A DNA stretch of 64,000 nucleotides from Hymenobacter sp. GOD-10R (GCF_035609205.1 NZ_CP141184.1:6376501-6440500), one strand, 5' to 3'. Counted from the stretch's first letter, positions 30,203-40,260 are shown. Notes: generated by a model not told the origin, from the sequence alone. Translations and numbers: made by a program.

Positions 30203-33200
30203 CTATGCATGTTCCACCCACAGGATAGCAGGCGAGGCTTGCGGGTTCTTCAATTCCAAGGCTTTACCGCCCTTCACTTTCTGCTCTTTCCCGATAAGGT
30301 GTCCATCTTTTGCATCAAGCCAATGCACCCGGAACGAGCCCGACGTCTTGCTCAAATCAAGTTGGGCCGGCACGGCAGCGTCGCAGTACTGGATGTAAGA
30401 CTTGCCGGGGCTAGCTAGGGCAAACTGTTTGGCCGTATTCTCCGGCTGTTCTGTGGGCTGCGCTATGACCGGCATGGCAGCCGCCGACGCCAAGAACCTA
30501 GGATCTTGCACGGCGGGCACATCGGGCAGCGAGCCACCCGCCATCAGCACGGCCCAGCCAAACTTATCAGCCCCATCACCGGAGTATATAACGGCCTTTT
30601 CGGGGTAGCGCTGGCGGTACTCGTGCACGGCGCGGTACACTTGGTCGAAGGAGCTAGCTTTCGGCTTGAGCAAGCGGGCGTGCTGGCGCGGAGCCAGGTT
30701 CTGCCCGCCGAGGGGGGCGTAGGCGGTGCCGTCGGCTTGGTAGTGCCAGTAGCGAATGTCGATGATGTCGACAACGGCGGCGCGGGCCGGATCGGCTAGA
30801 ATGGCGTCTTGCACGTCCTTGGTCGTGCTCAGGCCGACGAGGGCTTTCTTACCGGTTTCCTGCTCCCACTCTTTGATGGTATCGAGCCAGAACTGCACGA
30901 AATGCAATGGACCCGTAAATTCCGCCCCGATCAGCTGAATGACGCCATTGTTCTCAGTGAAGTTGTTGAGGCACTGCCGAATGTAGGCCCGGTGCAATGC
31001 ACGACGTACCGGATGGTTGATGTCGTAGAACTGCTCGGCCATGAAGATGCGCTTGTCGCCGGCATACGGGGGCGGCTCGGGGAAGCCGGTGTTGTTGATG
31101 TTGTTGACGGGGCGCCAAGTGAAATCGGCGTAGTGCGCGCCGGCCTCGATGATGTTGTGCTGGAAGTAGTTCTGGTGAATAAGCACCAAACCTTTCTGAT
31201 CGGCTAGGTCGGCAAATTGGCGTAGACGGCCCCAATACCACGGATTGTATTTGGTGAGGTCGTACTTGCTCAGGCCATCCCAGGCAGTTTCCTGGCCGCT
31301 GCGGGCAAAGGGTACTTCGTAGAAGGGTGGCCACACGTCGCCATCGAGGCGACGCACCCGCTCGTGGTCGTCGCGGCGACGCTCGTACCAGAGGGCGTAG
31401 TTCTGCTCGATACCCACTTGGTGGCGGCTGAGCATAGAGTCAGTCAGCTGAGCTAGGTCGTCGGTGTGGCCGCGGCCGGTGCGACCGGGCACATAACGCG
31501 TAATGGCTTCACCGGCCGACTTCAACACCTCGGGCCGCACGCTGCTGTTCCACCACGGCACATCTTGGCGGCTGCCAGTCACAAGGTTGGTGCCCCGCAC
31601 CAGCCAGCCGTTAACGACGCGCATAGGCGCCGCCGACGGCTGGCTGGCCGAGGACTTTGTTTTTACTTGATCAATGGTTTTGGCCCCACCCGCGGCCACC
31701 GGAATTGGCTGGCGCTGGCTGGCTTGGGTAATCCAGTTGGTAAGCTGCGGGGCGGGTTGCGTCGAGTTGGCCGTCAGCTCATTCGCCACTTTCACGCTCG
31801 GGCTGCTGGAGGCTTCGGTTTGCACCGGCATCACGTGCGGCTTCACCGCCATGCTCTTGCCTAGGCGCTCGGCTAGCTGCGCGTAGTAGAGGCTACGTGG
31901 CTGAATGCTGTTGTTCGACTCACCCCAGTAGCCATTGCCCTGAAACTGCGCCCAACTGCCAAAGGCCCAGTTCTGGGCCGTAGGGGGTTGAAAGCAGTCG
32001 ATGCGGGCGGCAGTGCATTGCCAGAATACACTATTCGCGGCGCACCAGCCAGCGCCCTGTCCATCTTGGCCGCGGTTGGCGTAGCTCAGGGCGTTGCCGT
32101 CGATGTTCACCACATCAAACAGTACACCAGTGGCCCAACTGTCAATAGCGCCGCTGAAGCTCAGCGACTCGTATGTTTGCCCTTGCACAAAGGCATTCGG
32201 TCCCGCAGCGGCGTAGCCCACGGCAAAATCATGGTAGCCGTGCTCGGAGTAGAGACGCTGGAAAAGCGTTTGTTGTCCGTTGGTATAGAATGCGTTGCGA
32301 CGCTGCCCACCTATTTCCGACACGGGAGCTAGGTTCTTGCAGTCTTCTACCGTCACGCGCTTAGCCGTTTCGAAAGCGGCTACGGCGGAGCCAGCAAAAT
32401 GCTCAAACACCACTTGGCGCACCCAGGCATCGGCTACGTTTTCCAACGTAACAGCCATCCAGCGATGCGCCTCGTCTTTGGGGTTCTTGACGTCGAAGGT
32501 GGAACGGCAACGTAGGTTTTCGACGCCTACTTGCGTAATGCGGCTTGGCCAGTGGTACGTGCGCACGGTGCCGCCGCCGTAGATGGCGTCGAGGGCAGTA
32601 GTAAGCGGGGCATCGAGGGTCAGCACGTCACCTTCCACGGCTACTACTTGCCGGTCCCAATCTTGCTCGCGGGTACCGGGCTTCCAACCGAGGGCTGAGA
32701 TGCCGCCGCCAAACTCTAAAGTACCTAGCTCTTGCAGCCACTCCTTGGTTGTGGGGCGGTGCACCAGCACCTGGTCGCCGGCTTTGAAGGCACCAGCTTT
32801 GGCCACGCGAATTTTCGTGGCGTTTACCGGCACGTAGGTATCGGCCACGGCCACTTCGGCGTCAAGCTTACGGTCGTTCTTACCTAGGACGCGGATGAGG
32901 GTTTCGCGATTCAGGCCGCTACCGAGCAAGATGGTACCAGCTTCGCCGCTGCCGCTGCCGCGCAACACCACGCCGGAGGCTTTGATCTGCAAGCCGCCGG
33001 CTAGCTCATATGTGCCCTTTTCTAATAGCACCGCGCCGCGAATACCGTCGCGGCTAGCTGGTAGCGTGGCGACATAGTCGAGGGCGGCTTGGATGCGTTG
33101 GGTGGCGTCGCCTTGTTTTAGGGGCACCAAGATGCGAACGGGCGCATCCGGAATGGCCTTTTCGCTGGCCGCGTAGCCGCAGTAAGAGAAGTCCGGAATG

Positions 33201-33403
33201 CGGTTGCCTTTCTCGTCGGGCACGTACACCAGCTTGTCTTCTTTGCTGACCGAAAGCGGTGGTAGTGGCTTGACAATTTTCGGCTTTTGGGCCTGCACCG
33301 AGCTAGGCAAAGCTAGGCACCCCATTACTAGCCAAGTAATTAGCTGAAGAGGCAGACTCGTTCTACCAGATACGGAAAGCGGACGATAGGCTATCAAAAT
33401 CAA
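30203..33403 (-). CDS. Bimodular beta-helix plus TIM-barrel-like protein (DUF6298-type, GH139 candidate)
   Basis: A 1066-residue exported protein (signal ending LPSSVQAQ). Residues about 70-480 form a pectate-lyase-like beta-helix: QGDATQRIQAALDYVA, RGAVLLEKGTYEL, then coils such as WVRQVVFEHFAGSAVAAFE and VTVEDCKNLAP. A low-complexity linker (about 530-600) leads to a second domain (about 600-970) with barrel-like strands KGLVLIHQNYFQHN, IFMAEQFYDINHP, VIQLIGAEFTGPLHF and IIDIRYWHYQADG. It ends in a beta-sandwich. I recall this architecture as DUF6298, and a similar protein, BT0984 (GH139, 2-O-methyl-fucosidase), sits in the RG-II locus of B. thetaiotaomicron. That link is from memory and is the least certain family call here. 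Confidence 0.6.
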   Translation of the reverse strand: MILIAYRPLSVSGRTSLPLQLITWLVMGCLALPSSVQAQKPKIVKPLPPLSVSKEDKLVYVPDEKGNRIPDFSYCGYAASEKAIPDAPVRILVPLKQGDATQRIQAALDYVATLPASRDGIRGAVLLEKGTYELAGGLQIKASGVVLRGSGSGEAGTILLGSGLNRETLIRVLGKNDRKLDAEVAVADTYVPVNATKIRVAKAGAFKAGDQVLVHRPTTKEWLQELGTLEFGGGISALGWKPGTREQDWDRQVVAVEGDVLTLDAPLTTALDAIYGGGTVRTYHWPSRITQVGVENLRCRSTFDVKNPKDEAHRWMAVTLENVADAWVRQVVFEHFAGSAVAAFETAKRVTVEDCKNLAPVSEIGGQRRNAFYTNGQQTLFQRLYSEHGYHDFAVGYAAAGPNAFVQGQTYESLSFSGAIDSWATGVLFDVVNIDGNALSYANRGQDGQGAGWCAANSVFWQCTAARIDCFQPPTAQNWAFGSWAQFQGNGYWGESNNSIQPRSLYYAQLAERLGKSMAVKPHVMPVQTEASSSPSVKVANELTANSTQPAPQLTNWITQASQRQPIPVAAGGAKTIDQVKTKSSASQPSAAPMRVVNGWLVRGTNLVTGSRQDVPWWNSSVRPEVLKSAGEAITRYVPGRTGRGHTDDLAQLTDSMLSRHQVGIEQNYALWYERRRDDHERVRRLDGDVWPPFYEVPFARSGQETAWDGLSKYDLTKYNPWYWGRLRQFADLADQKGLVLIHQNYFQHNIIEAGAHYADFTWRPVNNINNTGFPEPPPYAGDKRIFMAEQFYDINHPVRRALHRAYIRQCLNNFTENNGVIQLIGAEFTGPLHFVQFWLDTIKEWEQETGKKALVGLSTTKDVQDAILADPARAAVVDIIDIRYWHYQADGTAYAPLGGQNLAPRQHARLLKPKASSFDQVYRAVHEYRQRYPEKAVIYSGDGADKFGWAVLMAGGSLPDVPAVQDPRFLASAAAMPVIAQPTEQPENTAKQFALASPGKSYIQYCDAAVPAQLDLSKTSGSFRVHWLDAKDGHLIGKEQKVKGGKALELKNPQASPAILWVEHA

Positions 33404-33821
33404 TGTTCGGTTTTCTGTTCTGGGTAGTCGTTTTGCCTTTGAGTTCGTTCAAGAACAGGAAAGTGTGTCATGCTGAGCCGGCCGAAGCATCTCCTTCACT
33501 TCGAGTCCCACTTCGAAGCAAAAGAGCTGCTTAGCTTGCGTCTTCCTTCGTTAGCCGACCCAACACGACACATTTCCTTCAGTAATAGCTTATAGTACAC
33601 AGGTATAAATCACTTTTTCACTTTCAATTCACTGCTAGTAAGAAGCTAAGCTAGAGTTAGAAGCTCCCCTCCTTTTTTAAGGAGGGGTTGGAGGTGGTTA
33701 GACTACAACTAGAAATCTAAAGCTAGCTAGTCGTTCAACGATCTTAACCACCCCGCCCTCCGGGTACCCCTCCTTGAAAAAAGGAGGGGAACTAGCTACA
33801 TAGCTCTAGCTTTACTCCATG
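33404..33821. other. Gap of 418 bases between PL1 and DUF6298-type genes
   Basis: It contains a lone copy of the outer repeat arm (33466-33495, GTCATGCTGAGCCGGCCGAA and GCATCTCC), the inverted element at 33665-33790, and AT-richer unique sequence between (about 33560-33660). No gene is apparent. The arrangement may attenuate transcription between the SusCD/PL1 genes and the glycosidases. Confidence 0.6.
33665..33790. repeat. Inverted element of the CCACCCCGCCC / GGAGGGG type
   Basis: Left arm TCCCCTCCTTTTTTAAGGAG through GGTGGTTA (33665-33700). Right arm TAACCACCCCGCCCTCCGGG through AAGGAGGGGA (33745-33790). Each arm again contains a small CCCCTCC/GGAGGGG palindrome. The core TCGTTCAACGA sits at 33731-33741. 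Its layout parallels the DUF559-type arms but its sequence differs. Confidence 0.8.
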
Positions 33822-35480
33822 TTATGACTTGCGCTGACCTTGTGGGGCGGGTTTCACTTTTTGGATTTCTACTGCGCTGTTCAGGAATTCTTCGATGTTG
33901 CTGTAGCCGTCTTTGTCGCGGTCTTTGGTAGCGTCGGTGGCGTCTTTGGGATTGAGGCCGTGCTTCTTCTCCCACTCGTCGGGCATGCCGTCTTTGTCGG
34001 TGTCCGTGTAGGGCTTGCCTTGGTAAGTGGGATAGCCACCTACTTGCTGCGGATCGGTGATAATACCTTGCTTGTAAGAATCTTCCGGCAAGCGACGTTT
34101 GATATAAGGGCTCTTGGCGTAGGGCTTGGCATCCTTGGCGTAGGTGATTTTGCCGGTGCGCACATCCTCCACAATGCGGGCGTCAACAGCGTCACGCTTG
34201 GGTAGGGTGGCGCCTGCGTTGGCTAGCACGTACTGGTAGGCCTCTTGCGCCGGAATGACCGTTACGTTCGGCATGGGCAAGGGCTTGTCGGTGCGGATAC
34301 CGGCCAGGATTTTCTCCGGCTCAGCCACATCTTCGAGCTGCACGCCGCCGGCCCAGTTATCCTTGGTAACCTTCTCGTTGCCTTCCACGATGTTACCGGC
34401 CACGTAGGCTTTGCCGAACACACCTTTCAACTCCTTATCGCGACTACTTTCGGGCTTGAGGATGCGGTAGCTGATGGGTTTATCCATCGGCGTGATGGGG
34501 CCAGGCTTGTAGTAGTTGTTCACGAAGTTGTACTCCGACTTGTTGTCGCCGCCGTCGGCCGAACGGTTCCACCAGTTGAACACCACGTTGTTCGCAAAGC
34601 CGAAGTCACCGTACATACCCACCGAGGGGTTGCGGGCAATGTTGTTGGCCCACAGGTTTCGCATGAAGGTGCTGTTTAGCCCTCCGATGGTGCTGCCGAA
34701 GGCATGGTTGTAGTAGTCGAGCGCCTCCGAGAAGATGGAGTTCTGAATGGTTACGTTCACCGTCGGTAGCTTGTCGGCCTTACCGGTTTCGGGGTTGTGG
34801 TACACGTGCCGGTACATCGACATGTTCTCATCCAAGCCCCATGAAGCCGATACGTGGTCGATCATAATGTTGCCCACGGGGTTGCCGCCCAAGGCATCAT
34901 CACGCCGGCCCACTTCAGTAGCCCCGCGGCGGAAACGCAGGTAGCGCACCACCACATCGTGGGTATTGATCCAGACCGACTCGTTGGCCACGCACACCCC
35001 GTCGCCGGGCGCCGTTTGGCCGGCAATGGTGATATAAGGCGCCCGAATGATAATGGGGCTTTTTAGCTTGATGATACCCGCCACGTTGAACACCACGATG
35101 CGGGCGCCACCTTGTTCGCAGGCTTCGCGCAAGCTACCAGGGCCGCTGTCGGCGAGGGTCGTCACGACGTACACCTTGCCGCCCCGACCACCGAATGAGT
35201 GGGCACCGCCACCTTCAGCCCCCGGAAAAGCAAGCAGCTCTGACTGCGGCAGGTCGGATGGTTTCGCTGCCCAAGGAATGAACGGCTTACCCGCTTTGGC
35301 TTCCTTTTCCACGATTGGCAGCGCCTTCGCCCACATCTCGTCCGAATGCTTCTCGGCTTCGGCTAGGTAAGCTTCGGCTTTGGCTTCCACATCAGGCGGA
35401 ATAGTGGGGTACTGGGCCCACGCAGGCCGTGTTGCACCGGCAGCCAGGAGAAGAGTCAAGAAAGCTAGGTTCTTATTCAT
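33822..35480 (-). CDS. PL1-type pectate lyase with C-terminal calcium-binding repeats
   Basis: A 552-residue exported protein (signal MNKNLAFLTLLLAAGATRPAWA). After a helical leader, the beta-helix starts at LLAFPGAEGGGAHSFGGRGG, a typical PL1 opening. It continues through VVFNVAGIIKLKSPIIIRAP, TIAGQTAPGDGVCV and the calcium/substrate region NIMIDHVSASWGLDENMS. The C-terminus carries a thrombospondin type-3-like calcium motif: DTDKDGMPDEWEKKHGLNP and then DRDKDGYSNIEEFLN. It cleaves homogalacturonan by beta-elimination and exposes RG-II. It lies 47 bases after SusD in the same operon. Confidence 0.9.
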   Translation of the reverse strand: MNKNLAFLTLLLAAGATRPAWAQYPTIPPDVEAKAEAYLAEAEKHSDEMWAKALPIVEKEAKAGKPFIPWAAKPSDLPQSELLAFPGAEGGGAHSFGGRGGKVYVVTTLADSGPGSLREACEQGGARIVVFNVAGIIKLKSPIIIRAPYITIAGQTAPGDGVCVANESVWINTHDVVVRYLRFRRGATEVGRRDDALGGNPVGNIMIDHVSASWGLDENMSMYRHVYHNPETGKADKLPTVNVTIQNSIFSEALDYYNHAFGSTIGGLNSTFMRNLWANNIARNPSVGMYGDFGFANNVVFNWWNRSADGGDNKSEYNFVNNYYKPGPITPMDKPISYRILKPESSRDKELKGVFGKAYVAGNIVEGNEKVTKDNWAGGVQLEDVAEPEKILAGIRTDKPLPMPNVTVIPAQEAYQYVLANAGATLPKRDAVDARIVEDVRTGKITYAKDAKPYAKSPYIKRRLPEDSYKQGIITDPQQVGGYPTYQGKPYTDTDKDGMPDEWEKKHGLNPKDATDATKDRDKDGYSNIEEFLNSAVEIQKVKPAPQGQRKS

Positions 35481-35527
35481 GGGACTTCGGAGGAATCAAC
35501 TATCGTATTGCTGGATCTTAGGAGAGG

Positions 35528-37264
35528 CTAGTAACCAGGATTTTGCATAAACTCGCCTTTGTTCGTCACCGCGTCGATGTCACTCTGCGGAATGGGGCGC
35601 AGCAAGTGAAAGTCCTTGATGTCGTTCTTGGCGTCGGGGTTGTAGTTGCGCACGCGCTCTAGCAGCTTGCCAGTACGCTTGAGGTCGAGCCAGCGCACTT
35701 GCTCACCGGCTAGCTCTCGCGCCCGCTCGTCGAGGACGAAGTCGAGATTCATCTGGGCAGCAGTGACCTGCATGGCTGCCGTGCGGCCGGGTAGGGCGGC
35801 GCGGGTGCGCACCAAGTTCACGTAGTAAGCAGCCGAGTCGGCTTTACCAAGGCGCACTTGGGCTTCCGCTCCTATCAGGGCAATGTCACCAACACGCAGG
35901 ATGAATACATCGCGGGAGCTTTGCGTTTCCGTGGCAGAAGCACGGGTTGGGTCATCGAACTTCCGCAAAGAAGGGTAGTGGAACCGATCTTTGGGTGTAC
36001 CGTCGGCGTTGTAGATATCGTCGATATCGTAGGTGCGGAAGCGGAAACGCGTGGTGTACTGCTGCTGAAAGTTCGGGATGCTGCGCTTGGTAGTCAGCAC
36101 GGCCGTGTCGCCCACGGCGAATTTGGGCTGGTTCAGCAACGGAGCCAGGGCTGCGTTCTGGCCTACTTCGGCCTGCGACCATTTTGGAATAGTAGCGCTG
36201 TTGTTGGCTAGCCACGCCTGCTTAAAGGAAGCAGCATAGCGACTATCGTTCTGCTCATTATACAGGTTTAGCAGGAAGCGCGTGGGCATGTAGCGCACGT
36301 TGGCGAAGCCGTTAGCCACGTCGCGCGTCATGCCGGGCAACGTGTTGTACTCCATCAAAAAGAAGGTGTGACCTAGGTTGCTGCCCGCGTTGAAGGTCAG
36401 GTTGGTGGAGTAGTTCACCGCCCACAGCACCTCCGTATTGCGCTGGTTATTTATATTCCAGAGGTCAGCGTAGTTGGTAAGCAGGCGAATGCCTTGGCCA
36501 GTGTAGCCAGTGGTTACCTTGCGGGCGTAGTTAGCAGCGCGCTGGTATTGGCCACGGGTGAGGTACACCTTGGCCGCAAAGGCCTCGGCGGCGGGCCGGG
36601 TAATGCGGCCGTAGTCACTTGCGGTAGCGGGAGCAGGGTAAGCCGATAGCGTCACGGGGAGGTTCACCAGTGAGAACTCTAAGTCGCTTAGCACCTGCGT
36701 ATACACGTCGTCAACGGAGGCGCGGGTGGCGGTGGTTACCACGCCTTCAGTAGGCTCCAGCTGGAGCGGAACTGGCCCAAAGCTTTCTACTAGCAGGTAG
36801 TAGTACCAGGCACGCATGAAGCGTACTTCAGCTTCCGCCGACGGCCGGCGAGCCGACGTCACGTTAGCCGTGCCGATGTACTTCATGGTCTGGTTGCAGA
36901 GGTTGATGCCGGCGTAGCACTGTTGCCACAGGTTGTTCTTCACCCACACGTTATCGGCATTCAGGCCTTGGTAGGTCATCAGCGACGGCTGGGGCGTTAC
37001 GCCGTTGGTGGAAGTGGCGCCGTTACTAGCAGCGCTGGTCCAGATATCGGTGCCCATTTCCAGCAAGGCGTAGCCGGATTCCTTACCGTAGATAGTGCGG
37101 TTGTAGGTATAGGTACCGTTGACGGCCGTTTCTATCCCCTCGGGGGTGGTGAACACGGCCTCAGCCGTTGCCCCACTTGGGTTATACTCTTCCAGCTGTT
37201 TTTCGCAAGCTGTGGTGGCTAGGCCAAGCAGCGCGAGAGTCAGGAGACGAATGTTCTTGTTCAT
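35528..37264 (-). CDS. SusD/RagB family outer-membrane glycan-binding lipoprotein
   Basis: A 578-residue lipoprotein (signal MNKNIRLLTLALLGLATTAC). The SusD fold is recognisable from the EEYNPSGATAEAVFTTPEGI start, TPR-like helices (AEVRFMRAWYYYLLVESFG, then VDDVYTQVLSDLEFSLVNLP, AEAFAAKVYLTRGQYQRAAN) and the conserved end ERARELAGEQVRWLDLKR with LRPIPQSDIDAVTNKGEFMQNPGY. It sits on the cell surface as the lid over the SusC channel and binds oligosaccharides; the target is inferred to be a pectin fragment. It starts 14 bases after SusC, and the pair heads an operon with the PL1 lyase. Confidence 0.95.
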   Translation of the reverse strand: MNKNIRLLTLALLGLATTACEKQLEEYNPSGATAEAVFTTPEGIETAVNGTYTYNRTIYGKESGYALLEMGTDIWTSAASNGATSTNGVTPQPSLMTYQGLNADNVWVKNNLWQQCYAGINLCNQTMKYIGTANVTSARRPSAEAEVRFMRAWYYYLLVESFGPVPLQLEPTEGVVTTATRASVDDVYTQVLSDLEFSLVNLPVTLSAYPAPATASDYGRITRPAAEAFAAKVYLTRGQYQRAANYARKVTTGYTGQGIRLLTNYADLWNINNQRNTEVLWAVNYSTNLTFNAGSNLGHTFFLMEYNTLPGMTRDVANGFANVRYMPTRFLLNLYNEQNDSRYAASFKQAWLANNSATIPKWSQAEVGQNAALAPLLNQPKFAVGDTAVLTTKRSIPNFQQQYTTRFRFRTYDIDDIYNADGTPKDRFHYPSLRKFDDPTRASATETQSSRDVFILRVGDIALIGAEAQVRLGKADSAAYYVNLVRTRAALPGRTAAMQVTAAQMNLDFVLDERARELAGEQVRWLDLKRTGKLLERVRNYNPDAKNDIKDFHLLRPIPQSDIDAVTNKGEFMQNPGY

Positions 37265-37278
37265 GGCTGACTGTCGAA

Positions 37279-40260
37279 TTAAAAGCCCACGTTCAGCCCG
37301 ATTACATAGGCACGGTTCAGCGGCCGATCAATAACGCCCTCGCCCTCAGGATCGAAGTCTTTGATATCGCTGAGTGTGTAGAGGTTGCGGCCCGATATAT
37401 ACACCCGCACGTTGTCGATTTTAGCCTTCCCGACAACCGACTTTGGAATGGTATACCCTAGGGTCACGTTGCGCACTTTGCCAAACGAAGCTTGGCGCTC
37501 GGTGAGGGTAGTCACGTAGCTCAGCGAGCGAGTAGCGTGGGGGCGCGGATACTCGTTGGTGGGGTTTTCGGGGGTCCAGTAATCGACGCGGGCGCCGTTG
37601 TTCACGCCGCTACGGGTGTACTTGGCGTAGTAGTCGGAGCTGATCCACTGGCCCACGCGGGCTACCAGTAGCACATTCAAGTCGAAGCCTTTGTAGCGGA
37701 GGTCGTTGCTGAGGCCGCCGGTCCAGGCCGGCACCCGCGAGCCAATCACCTTACGGTCGACGGAGGTGATTTTACCGTCGGGCACGCCATCAGGGCCGGA
37801 GATATCAGCCACCTTCAGGTCGCCGGGAATGGCGCTGAACTGAGCTGCTGCGGCTTCTTCACCTAGCTGCCAGATGCCAGTTTTCACGTAGTCGTAGTAG
37901 ATCTGGGCCGGCTGCCCCTGAATCAGGGAGTTGCGGTAGTCGTCGGCAATCACGTTGCCGTTGGGCAGCTCTACAATGGTTTCCTTATTGCGGGCAAAAG
38001 TGGCTGTAGTCGACCACGTGAAGCTTTTGCCGTTGAGGTTCTGCGAGGTCAACGATACCTCGATGCCCTTGTTGCGGGTGCGGCCGATGTTGCGGTTTAC
38101 GGTTGTTACGCCCGTCAACAATGGCAGCGTATAAGGGAAAATCAGGTCCTTCGTTTTGGCATCGTAGTAATCTACCGTGCCCGTAATGCGGTTGTCAAAG
38201 AACCCGAAGTCTACCCCAAAATCGGTGGTGTAAGTTTTCTCCCAACCTAGGTTAGGGTTGCCGATAGTAGGCGAGATGGTGTAAGTGGGAGCAGCGTTAG
38301 CGTCGCCGTAAGAGAAAGACGTATTGGTCAGCGAGTTTTGCGTTCCGTAGGCGTTAATTACATCGTTGCCCGACAAGCCGTACGAACCGCGCAGCTTCAG
38401 CTCCGTGATGAGCTTCAGGCTTTGCATGAACGGCTCGTCGATTAGGCGCCAGCCGAGACCCAATGAAGGAAAGTTAGCCCACTTATGGCCTGACGCAAGC
38501 TTCGACGAGCCATCGGCGCGGTTAGTCACCGAGAGTAGGTAGCGGCCTTTGAAGCTGTAGTTGATGCGCCCCGTGAACGAAATCAGCTTGTTTTCCGCGA
38601 AGCCGCTACCATAGAAAGGGTTCTGGTTGGCCGAACCTAGGTTGTAGAATGATTGCGAAGGCAGAACCTGGTTGTTGCCGCCGGCAAAGCTACTTGTGTT
38701 GGTAAACGACAGATAGCTACCCACTCCCGTGAAGGTGAACGAATGTTGACCTACGTCCTTCTTGTAAGTCAGTACGTTTTCCCAACTCAGGTTGCGGTTT
38801 TGGTTGTTCGTGATAGAGGCCTGCGAGTTAGCTCCGCGTCCGTCGATGGTATTACGACCGTAAAAGCTGCCGGCTTCCGAGGTGGCATAGTTGGCCGCAA
38901 AGGTTGAGCGCAGGCTCAGCCCATCCAGCGGTGTTATCTCCACGTAAGCGGCGGCGGTGATGCGGTTAGTTTTGGTGTTGCGCTGGTAGGCACCGGGCTG
39001 CTCATCGGCCAGCGGGTTTACCTGCGTGCCGCCCAGCGGAAAGATGATCATGTTGCCCTCATCGTCGTAGGGCCGGCCGAGCGGCGCAATCTGCGAAGCG
39101 ATGTTGAACGGGTCGCGGCGGATGTCGTTGTTGATGTACGCAAGCTGGGTTTGCACACCCACCTTCAGCCACTTATTCACGATCTGGTCGACGTTAGCAC
39201 GCGTGGTGTAACGCTTAAAACGGTCGAGCTTCAGCAAGCCTTTCTCATCATAATAGCCGAGCGAAAAGTACACTTTGGTGTTCTCGGAGCCGCCGGAAAG
39301 ACCTATCTGGTAGTTCTGCTGCATACCCTTGTGCAGCAGCTGGTTGGGCCAGTTCACATACTCACCGTTTTCGATGGCAGCTAGCTGGTTGGGGTTAAAT
39401 ACTTTGGAGTCATCGTCGGGGCTGTTCCAGGTACCAGCCGCGCGGAAGGCTTCGCGGCGGAAAGCCACGTACTCGGGGCCGCTCATGAACTCGCCGTAGC
39501 CGGCCACCTTCGTGATGCCGGAGTAGGCGTTGAAGGAAATCTTGGGCTTGCCGGCGCTGCCGCGCTTGGTGGTGATGATAATAACGCCATTGGCGCCGCG
39601 CGAACCATAAATGGCGGTGGAGGAGGCATCTTTCAATACCTCAATGCTTTGCACGTCGTTGGGGTCGATGTCGGCGGCATTCACGCCCTGCACCCCATCC
39701 ACAATGTAGAGCACGTTGTTGGAAGCGCTCGGGTTGGCGATGGAGCGGTTGCCCCGAATCCGGATAGACGCTCCCTGACCGGCATAACCGTTGGCACGGG
39801 TGATATCGGCGCCCGGAATTTTACCCTGAAGCGCCTCCGTCACGGTTGTTACCGGCAGCTTAGTTACTTCTTCACCTTTCACGGAAGATACCGAGCCGGT
39901 CAGGTCGCGTTTTTTCACGGTTCCGTAGCCAATTACGACTACGTCATCGAGCGCCGCAGCCTCTTGCGAGAGCCGAATTTCCAACCGCGTCTGGTCAGGT
40001 CTTACGGGCAGTTCCTGACTCTTATAGCCTAGGTAGGAAATAGTAAGGGTGACTTCGCTTTTATCAGGCACTTGAATGGTAAAGCGCCCCTCGCTATCGG
40101 TTGAGTTACCGTTTGTTGTGCCTTTCACCACTATTGTTACGCCAGGAAGCGCTTCTCCTTTGTCGCTGCTCACCACTTGGCCGGTAAGAGTGCGTGTCTG
40201 GGCCTGCGTTGCCCCCACGAGCAGCAACAAGACCGACAACAACAGGAGAATTCGTTTCAT
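37279..40260 (-). CDS. SusC/RagA family TonB-dependent outer-membrane transporter
   Basis: A 993-residue receptor. ATG 40260 gives the signal MKRILLLLSVLLLLVGATQA; the extra five codons of the longer frame are unneeded. A carboxypeptidase-regulatory-like domain follows (about 22-100, LTGQVVSSDKGEALPGVTIV), then the SusC signature DDVVVIGYGTVKKRDLTGSV, a plug domain to about 225 (IRIRGNRS, STAIYGSRGANGVIIITTKR) and a 22-strand barrel. The C-terminus ends in an aromatic residue (VIGLNVGF), as outer-membrane proteins need. It imports oligosaccharides in a TonB-dependent way. It lies 67 bases downstream of the isomerase gene, so substrate uptake and isomerase may share a promoter. Confidence 0.95.
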   Translation of the reverse strand: MKRILLLLSVLLLLVGATQAQTRTLTGQVVSSDKGEALPGVTIVVKGTTNGNSTDSEGRFTIQVPDKSEVTLTISYLGYKSQELPVRPDQTRLEIRLSQEAAALDDVVVIGYGTVKKRDLTGSVSSVKGEEVTKLPVTTVTEALQGKIPGADITRANGYAGQGASIRIRGNRSIANPSASNNVLYIVDGVQGVNAADIDPNDVQSIEVLKDASSTAIYGSRGANGVIIITTKRGSAGKPKISFNAYSGITKVAGYGEFMSGPEYVAFRREAFRAAGTWNSPDDDSKVFNPNQLAAIENGEYVNWPNQLLHKGMQQNYQIGLSGGSENTKVYFSLGYYDEKGLLKLDRFKRYTTRANVDQIVNKWLKVGVQTQLAYINNDIRRDPFNIASQIAPLGRPYDDEGNMIIFPLGGTQVNPLADEQPGAYQRNTKTNRITAAAYVEITPLDGLSLRSTFAANYATSEAGSFYGRNTIDGRGANSQASITNNQNRNLSWENVLTYKKDVGQHSFTFTGVGSYLSFTNTSSFAGGNNQVLPSQSFYNLGSANQNPFYGSGFAENKLISFTGRINYSFKGRYLLSVTNRADGSSKLASGHKWANFPSLGLGWRLIDEPFMQSLKLITELKLRGSYGLSGNDVINAYGTQNSLTNTSFSYGDANAAPTYTISPTIGNPNLGWEKTYTTDFGVDFGFFDNRITGTVDYYDAKTKDLIFPYTLPLLTGVTTVNRNIGRTRNKGIEVSLTSQNLNGKSFTWSTTATFARNKETIVELPNGNVIADDYRNSLIQGQPAQIYYDYVKTGIWQLGEEAAAAQFSAIPGDLKVADISGPDGVPDGKITSVDRKVIGSRVPAWTGGLSNDLRYKGFDLNVLLVARVGQWISSDYYAKYTRSGVNNGARVDYWTPENPTNEYPRPHATRSLSYVTTLTERQASFGKVRNVTLGYTIPKSVVGKAKIDNVRVYISGRNLYTLSDIKDFDPEGEGVIDRPLNRAYVIGLNVGF

